Below, piece by piece: positions 57,919 to 64,000 of a stretch of 64,000 bases of DNA (within the stretch, counting starts at the first letter, position 1; every line of letters begins with the position of its first letter). Made by a program: the position numbers and the translations under genes. Origin of the DNA: Ricordea florida (lineage: Eukaryota > Cnidaria > Anthozoa > Corallimorpharia > Ricordeidae); the NCBI GenBank assembly GCA_949710005.1, contig OX453281.1, positions 18,985,061 through 19,049,060 on the forward strand, in the 5' to 3' direction. Below the pieces are notes generated by a model. It saw nothing but the letters and a program-made list of their open reading frames with translations. It made no database searches and was not told where the DNA came from.

Positions 57919-58555
57919 ATGCCGGTCAACAAGAGAGGAAAAGAGAAACACTTAACTGATGCACCAGAAGATTTTGAATCGTTTATACGTGGATCACTCG
58001 CCGACTTGAGTAACGGTCAAAAGAAAATCTTGCAGGACATTTCCTACCTAAGAGAAAACGTTAAGCTGAAAATGTTACTGAATGTAATGTCGACGAAGTA
58101 GAAAGATGCGTACAAAATCATGACAAGCAAATCCAAGGAATGTGGGAACGATTGCTCTCCCTCGAGCGCTACTCGCGTGAATATAACCTCCGCTTTCATA
58201 ATGTTCCAGAATCTCCCTGCGAGAATTGTGGTCAAGAAATCCAGGATCTACTATAAATCAACTAAATTTGCAGGCCAAGTTAGAAAATGTGCATCGAGTC
58301 GGTCCTCGTAACGACGCCAAACCTAGAGCGATAATTTGCAAATTTCTCTATCGTCCTGAGAGGTACCAAGTATTCCAGAAGAGGCGTGATTTTCAAAACG
58401 GGATCTGGATTACAGAGGATCTGATTTGGGAAGATCGAGAAAGAAAAAAAAAGCTGAAAGACGTAATGAAGGAGGCCTTCGAGAGTGGAAAAAAGCCCAG
58501 ATTACTCCGTGGAAAACTATTTATTGACGGAGTTCCGTACAAAGATTGATAAGTT
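57919..58555 (+). pseudogene. Non-LTR retrotransposon ORF1 relic
   Basis: Starts 'MPVNKRGKEKHLTDAPEDFE'. It continues through a coiled-coil-type region in shifted frames ('SLERYSREYNLRFHNVPE' near 58,160-58,215). It ends in an RRM-like part with 'ENVHRVGPRNDAKPRAIICK' and 'RDFQNGIWITEDL'. At least two frame changes. This is the L1/CR1-type ORF1 layout. The 5' end may be near 57,900. Confidence 0.7.
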
Positions 58556-58576
58556 TAATGTCATGGTCAGGTTAGT

Positions 58577-59198
58577 TTGATTGTATTATCAATTTATTCT
58601 CCTTGTATTAAGCCTGGAATTATGTTGAACGATGCTAATGATCCAGATATAAATTTACAATCCTTTAATGATCATGGCATTTTTACTTTACAAGAGCTAA
58701 ATGAACTCTCTACATTAGTTAAACCCCATCTTGCTGCGATGCACTTAAACACTAAAAGTTTAAGCAAGCATTTCGATGATTTGTGTAATCTTTTGAATTC
58801 TATTTCAATAGAATTTGATTTGATTGCCTGTTCTGAAACATGGATTACGCCCCAAACTGATGTAGAATGTATGAAAATTCCAGGCTTTAACATGTTATTA
58901 GAAAATCGTATATTTTCATCTGGTGGTGGGGTGCTGTATACTTAAAGTCTACTTTCGACTCAAATTAAGAGAAGATTTAAAAATCGACGGGTTTGAAAAT
59001 ATTAGGGTTGAATTCCATGACATGCTAATTGGTGTGATTTATAACCCTCCTAATCGGTCCCAACGCGACTTCGTTGATCATTTTGAACAACAGCTGCATT
59101 CCACCCTTTTGTCTCAACGAAAGTGTTTGATATTAGGTGGCATCAATATCAATACACTTGACTTTTACAATGTCGGACAAGCGTTCTTCACAAGATAA
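58577..59198 (+). pseudogene. Non-LTR retrotransposon ORF2 start (AP endonuclease), truncated
   Basis: Frame 1 shows 'HLAAMHLNTKSLSKHFDDL' and 'FDLIACSETWITP', the beginning of an AP endonuclease (N and ET motifs). A second frame continues 'VEFHDMLIGVIYNPPNRSQ' and 'KCLILGGININ', where the family has GDFN. No reverse transcriptase follows, so the copy is 3' truncated. It shares strand and order with the ORF1 relic just upstream. Confidence 0.75.
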
Positions 59199-59388
59199 AA
59201 TACTATGGGAGTTACAAAGTTCATGCAGTTCATCACCTCAGTTACATTATGTGTTTCTCCCATGAACGTTTTGTTTCCGCCATCTTGAATTTCTATTTTT
59301 TAACTGAAGCCGCGCATCGGTACGCGGGCTCAAATGTCCAAGATTTCTGGAGATGATGAAAATCATTGCAGAGGGTGCAGGAGTCGCT

Positions 59389-59838
59389 CAGGGACGGCGG
59401 AGCCGGAGGGGCTGGGGGGGCTTTAGCCCCCCCCCACTTTTGAGGAGGATGACATTTTATTTTGTTTAAGCTACAACTTTATACAAGCCTCGTCGGAAAC
59501 TTTTCGCGTTTACGTATTTTTAACATTTTCTCAGCGTGTGCTTCCTTCCCACAGACGGGAAGCTTGTGTCAAAAAACCGCAGGTTAGCGTTGGAGACCGA
59601 AAGGCTGAGAAATAACCTCCAAAATATTGCTGTAAGCATTAAAAGTACCTTTCATTTTACGCTTTATCCAGGCTAATTATTTCAAGACGTATGTCGCGGA
59701 GAATGTTGTAAATACGATTTCCGTGACTCTAGATTTCAAAATTTTCTGGTAGACGATGCCCCCAGACCCCCCTACCAACTCGCGCCTCCGGCGCTCGTTT
59801 CCAGACCCCCCACTTCAAAATACGCTCCGCCGTCCCTG
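59389..59838. mobile_element. Non-autonomous element with CAGGGACGGCGGAGC ends
   Basis: 'cagggacggcggagc' at 59,389 is mirrored by 'gctccgccgtccctg' ending at 59,838. GTCGCT occurs immediately outside or at both ends (59,383-59,388 and 59,838-59,843), so the exact boundary is ambiguous by one base. G/C runs near both ends. No gene. Confidence 0.7.
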
Positions 59839-60239
59839 TCGCTTCGTTCTTTGTTATCTGCGCATCGGTCTTCCAGTCCATTCCTTACAGATGCTTTTTT
59901 AAATTCGCTTGAGCCGGTGGCAAAGCTGCCCTCTCCTTCTCCTCTTTTTCTGTTGAGTCTGAATTCGCCCTACCTGGTCCTCTTTCTTGTCATCTTCATC
60001 ATTCAAGACTCGTGCAGAGATTGCATGCAATTATTGCTTTTCTCTTCAAGAAATCGCAGAACTCTGAGCAGGGCGGATATTCGATATCTCCCTCGTTAAC
60101 ATGCTTGTCGATACTGCGATCACGGTTCTCATCTCTAGTCATCCAACTATCGACTTGCCGTCCCAGCGATTTATGAGATACTTTGGAAGCCTTTCTACTA
60201 TTCTTTGGTTCTCGTTAGGGTCGTCTAGCACCTTGAAAT

Positions 60240-60765
60240 AATTCATGGCGACTTGACACTCACGCTACTGGTGAACGCCTAATCTCGCAACCTTTGCTGC
60301 CATTTCAAACCTTTCCGCTAGAGTTTCTGAGCGTCGAGACCCTCGCGAACCTGTTGATGTCGAGGACGCTCTTGAAACCAAGTCGTTTTCGCGCTGTTTC
60401 AATTCGACGATCGTTTTGTTGAGCCTCTTTAACGCCTCTGTGTTCTCGCGCTTCAGGGTTTCGAGTTTCTTTCTTTCGATCTTCAAGGTTTCTTAAAATA
60501 TTTTCCCACGCTTCCTGTGCTGAAGTCAAAATTTTCATACTTGTCCGACGTTAATTTCTTTTGTTTTGGAGATTTGAACTCCTTTCCGAGTCGGCTCGTA
60601 AATTTTCGATCTTTTTCAACTGTCGTCGCCAATTCCGATGCGCTGAGATGCGTTCTTGTTCCTGCAACTGACTTTGATAGGCCCTTCCGTCTGCGGTCAT
60701 TTCTCTTGTTCTGCGGCTTCTCCTTGGATCGTCGTCGATGAGACTTTTAAGCTGCTCTTGGTCAT
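60240..60765 (-). pseudogene. BEL/Pao gag-start fragment, copy B
   Basis: Minus-strand frames contain 'EMTADGRAYQSQ'-like text (near 60,700), then 'MKILTSAQEAWENILRNLED' and a basic coiled-coil stretch with shifted frames. Direct-orientation repeat of 8,215-8,495, and longer. No polymerase region follows. Inactive fragment. Confidence 0.5.
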
Positions 60766-62422
60766 GTCTGTTATCCCGTTCGAAATCCGTCTCCCCTGTA
60801 TTTGTAGCCTTTCTCTTTAGGAAGAGTTTTTACTGTCACGGCTAGGGAATGTCGCTGTTTTCAATCACTGAATTCAAATCCGGCTAGGCCGTAAGGGGGA
60901 GTTTTACGAAAGCCAACAGAAACATCGTTTTGACAACTTCGTAGCTCCGCTTGAACAATATGCTCAAGGACCTTATATGTCAAAGACTTAAAGCAGGGAT
61001 ACGGCTTTCTGGAGGAACAAGCTGAAAAGGTAAAAAATGATGTTGCTGGAAGGCGAGTCGCGTTGACGTTGCCTCTCTCGAAAGGAAAGTAGAAGATTTA
61101 GAGTCCCTCTCTAAGAAAAATAACATTGTTTTTAGCATCATGATGGGGACTGCAAGAGGATTCAGAGACTAAATATGGATCCTTGGTAGCTTCTCTAATG
61201 TAGTTCTTTGAAGACCATACGGGCCTCCAGAATATTGAGGTGATGCGGGCACACCGTACGAATAGTAAATAACGCGGCTCGACAAGTAATAAGCCAGCAG
61301 CGTCAATGCCCATTCACGTTTACCTTCTTCGTCACACGGACAAAATAAGAATCTGCTACCGATGCTTTTGAAAAGACAACACTTCTCATGACTGGCAAAG
61401 TTATATCTCAGATGATATGTCTAAGTGTGTTCATAGGGACAGGGCAAACTTGGTAAAGAGTATTAACACAAAATCAAGGGAAGAGACGAGGTGGAATTTG
61501 CATTTATCGCGTGGTTGGTTTCAGCCCATATTTTGTATGAGGAAGGTACCTCGAAACAACTGATATCTTTGAAACTGCTGACTGAGTAGTCAAAGAATGT
61601 TTGATTATTTAAACTGATTTTGCTCTTAAAAATAAATAATAAATAATAATTTAAATAGTTTACTTCCGTTCCAATTCAAAGTGGAAACACACTCTCATTT
61701 CATTATTGCGTATCTTATAACGATAAGGAGATCTAGGCGAAAGTGTGCCTTGACCTGGATGATAAATCTTTATGTTTACTTGTTCTTTGTGTAAAACACT
61801 AGCTCAACATAGAAGTTTTTTGTACATAAATTCATATTTCCAATTGGTTTAATTCAAGCATTTGGAGCAAGCCTGAGTTGAAGCCTATTGGCATTAAATT
61901 TTTGTCTTGAAATATGCGAAGCCGTCGAAGTAGCTTTAAAAAACACCGAGCAATATTTTCCTAGTGTAGAAAAAACAAAAAGCCGATTTGATATTTTTAA
62001 AAGAAACGCAACTCCAGCAAGGAAGCGGTGAGAGGCACAGTGGAGAACAGAATGGCGCCCACAGATAATGTTTTCTCACGGGAGTACTACTGCCAGAGAT
62101 GTTACGGTGCTTGTAAAGAACAGCCTTGACAGAGGAAAGTTTTTGAGAAAATTTTTATTATGGGCGGGGCTTTCAATTCCCCTTTGAATATTGTCTGGGG
62201 CAAAAAAAGTGACATTCAAATTCCTCGATTCAAAAGTACTCGAAGATACATTGTTAAGTGCATTGAAGAAATTCAAGATGAAATTAGTCGTCACGATATT
62301 TAACGCATAGAAAATTCAAATAGGCAAAGCTTTGGATAGGGACGCTGTTCTCCATTTGTATCCTACAGTTTGGGTTACTTCTTAGTTTCAGATAAATTAC
62401 CTGACATAGTTACATAAGGAGA
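60766..62422. other. No gene recognised
   Basis: Several frames of 60-75 codons without domains. Composition is AT-rich. Nothing supportable was seen on either strand. Confidence 0.5.
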
Positions 62423-62545
62423 TGTTGTGGTTCAATGTTATTCTTGGTTTTAAATTTTATTTTCCTTTGTTCATTATCAGCATTACCATACCAAAAAACA
62501 AAGGAAAATAAAATTTAAACCAAAGAAAAAATTGAACCACAACGT
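62423..62545. mobile_element. Foldback element
   Basis: The left arm 'gttgtggttcaat' to 'ttaaattttattttcctttg' is mirrored by 'caaaggaaaataaaatttaa' to 'attgaaccacaac'. About 50-bp arms with a 20-base loop. Confidence 0.7.
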
Positions 62546-62579
62546 AGATGATTTATTTTCAATCGAATCTGAGCATTTC

Positions 62580-63155
62580 GCAATACTATTAGAAATTGAA
62601 GAAATTAAGGAAAATAGCAAAGCTGCACCAGTCACGCGTGTGTGATTAGCCAATCATATTCGAGGATTTAGGATTCCGGCCCGCTCAGATATTTGAGAAA
62701 TAATAAAAATATATATTTATTATTATCATTATTATTTATTTATTTATTTATACATCATATAAATATAGACAAATGACAAAAATGTGATAATCAATAAACT
62801 GTCGACTTGGCTTAACGAGGCTAAGGAGCTTACAGACCCTTGATCGGTTTGGGACTGGATAAAATTCCATTATTTTTTTTAAGCAACTATTAAAACTTCG
62901 ACAGAAATATTATATCAAGAAGAAGTATCTCAAAAGTGCCAGGAATCAGTAACAGCCTTTCAAGATAACCCCTGCGAAAAACGAGAATAAATATGGAAAG
63001 TTGTAAGAATGAACTTGAAATAATGGCTGCGGTCACATCTTGCCTGCTTGTGTAACCAATCAGAACTAATCGTCTCATTTTCCCCGGGTAGCCAATCAGA
63101 ACTCAGGATTCGTCTCATCTTCCCCGCGTAGCCAATGAAAACTCAAGATTCGTCT
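62580..63155. repeat. Dispersed repeat, copy B
   Basis: Matches 8,506-9,605 in order and orientation, with a shorter AT-rich middle and about two and a half 40-bp CCAATCA units at the end (63,050-63,155). Confidence 0.7.
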
Positions 63156-63159
63156 GATC

Positions 63160-63189
63160 AATAATAATAATAATAATAATAATAATAAT
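63160..63189. repeat. (AAT)n tail of the minus-strand LINE
   Basis: Ten AAT units at the 3' end, in minus-strand sense, of the retrotransposon at 63,345-64,000. Simple 3' microsatellite tails of this kind are typical of CR1/L2/RTE-type LINEs. Confidence 0.65.
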
Positions 63190-63344
63190 CTTTTATTAGG
63201 AAGCCTTCATTCACTATACAGTGGTTTTCAGAAAGGTCCTAACTAAGATTAAAAATACTAAATAAGACTATAAACAATAAAACGAAAAAATGCCTTAGAA
63301 TTAAAAACTATTATTAAAAACTAACTTGAATACAAAGGAAAGAG

Positions 63345-64000
63345 TTAACTAACAAACCTACTTAGAACGCTACGCTTAAAATTTACAAGATCAGGTGCAT
63401 TTCTGGTGTTTCTGTCTAGGTTGTTCCAGTCTTTCAGAGAGTGATAACACACTCTCTGCTTTCCCCAATTTTTGGTTACACGAAGTAGCCTAAGCATATC
63501 TTTGTTCCTTGTGTTATAGCTATGAATGTCCCCGTGAGCTAGTAACTCCATAGAGTGATCCATAAGTCCATTAATACACTTATAAACATATATACAGCGA
63601 TGATAAAATCTACGTTGTTCTAGGTTAAGCCACTTTAAAGCTACGAGGGCATCAGAAGCTGACGAATAAAGTTGTCTGTCCAGGATGATTTTCGCGGCTT
63701 TGTTTTGTAAAACCTGTAGGTCATTCATAAGCTCCACATTGTTCTTGTCGCCCCACACAAGATCAGCATAATCAAAAATTGGTAAAACAAGGCTGTTGTA
63801 GAAAAGTAGGCGAGCGGTGAAAGGTAACAAATGTTTTATCCTACGTAAAAGACCGAGTCGCTGATTTACTTTAGAAATTACATGCTCTACATGATCAGAC
63901 CATGTGAAGTCTGAGGCCAGCTTAATCCCTAAATATTTAAACGTACTAACACTATCTAATTTACAATCAAAAATAGATAGAGACATTGAGGAAATATTTA
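63345..64000 (-). CDS. Non-LTR retrotransposon reverse transcriptase, C-terminal part
   Basis: Open from the window edge to the stop at 63,345, at least 213 residues. It shows the post-thumb region of LINE reverse transcriptases: 'FKYLGIKLASDFTWSDHVEH', 'SKVNQRLGLLRRIKHLLP', 'LFYNSLVLPIFDYADLVWG' and 'LQVLQNKAAKIIL'. The remainder is helical, ending 'FKRSVLSRFVS'. Catalytic motifs lie outside the window. No stops in the visible part, so this could be the youngest LINE here. Confidence 0.85.
   Translation of the reverse strand, partial: NISSMSLSIFDCKLDSVSTFKYLGIKLASDFTWSDHVEHVISKVNQRLGLLRRIKHLLPFTARLLFYNSLVLPIFDYADLVWGDKNNVELMNDLQVLQNKAAKIILDRQLYSSASDALVALKWLNLEQRRFYHRCIYVYKCINGLMDHSMELLAHGDIHSYNTRNKDMLRLLRVTKNWGKQRVCYHSLKDWNNLDRNTRNAPDLVNFKRSVLSRFVS

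Overview
The window looks like repeat-rich nuclear DNA of an anthozoan cnidarian, probably a stony coral. The reasons are an intron-split MFSD6-like transporter gene, very dense DNA-transposon, LINE, BEL/Pao and DIRS-type debris, many foldback MITEs, and two large virus-like Polinton/Maverick elements of a style I associate with cnidarian genomes. The organism call is inference; no marker gene settles it.

Layout. Positions 1-9,800 are transposon debris: a broken hAT transposase, several MITEs, a DIRS-like RT/RNase H relic, a BEL/Pao polyprotein relic, and a dispersed repeat carrying 40-bp tandem units. An MFSD6-like gene follows, with exons at 9,936-11,151 and 30,909-31,201. Its intron holds two tRNA-derived SINE copies and Polinton 1 (11,797-29,882). 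Polinton 1 has 285-bp TIRs that I read as identical, a 5-bp target duplication TCAAG and about 22 genes, most of them intact.

From 32,784 to 53,789 there is a nest. An outer element is bounded by TTAA and by 875-bp inverted repeats. Polinton 2 (34,368-48,911, target duplication TCTTA) has inserted into it, and so has a smaller TTAA transposon (49,082-52,855) with 16-bp TIRs and relics of a P2X7-C-like cysteine-rich protein. The rest, to 64,000, holds MITEs, a 5' LINE fragment (ORF1 plus endonuclease), a Pao gag fragment, a second copy of the dispersed repeat, and the 3' end of another non-LTR retrotransposon that runs off the window.

How the Polinton genes fit together. Both elements share a core: protein-primed family B DNA polymerase, retrovirus-like integrase (convergent with the polymerase and overlapping its tail), candidate capsid protein, A32-like packaging ATPase, a set of small membrane proteins, a coiled-coil membrane-active protein, a penton-like protein and a large C-terminally anchored protein. 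They run in opposite directions, differ strongly in base composition and are clearly separate lineages. Polinton 1 adds an RPB6-like RNA polymerase subunit, a SLOG (DUF2493-like) protein, a DUF5679-like zinc ribbon, a probable nucleic-acid-binding protein and three terminal paralogues. Its terminal genes are bordered by a 25-bp dyad that occurs four times. Polinton 2 has a frameshift immediately before the polymerase DTDS motif and an internally deleted penton-like gene, so it is probably defective. I see no adenain-like protease in either. A YTTAAAG-type motif lies 20-45 bases before many genes of both elements and may be an element-specific promoter.
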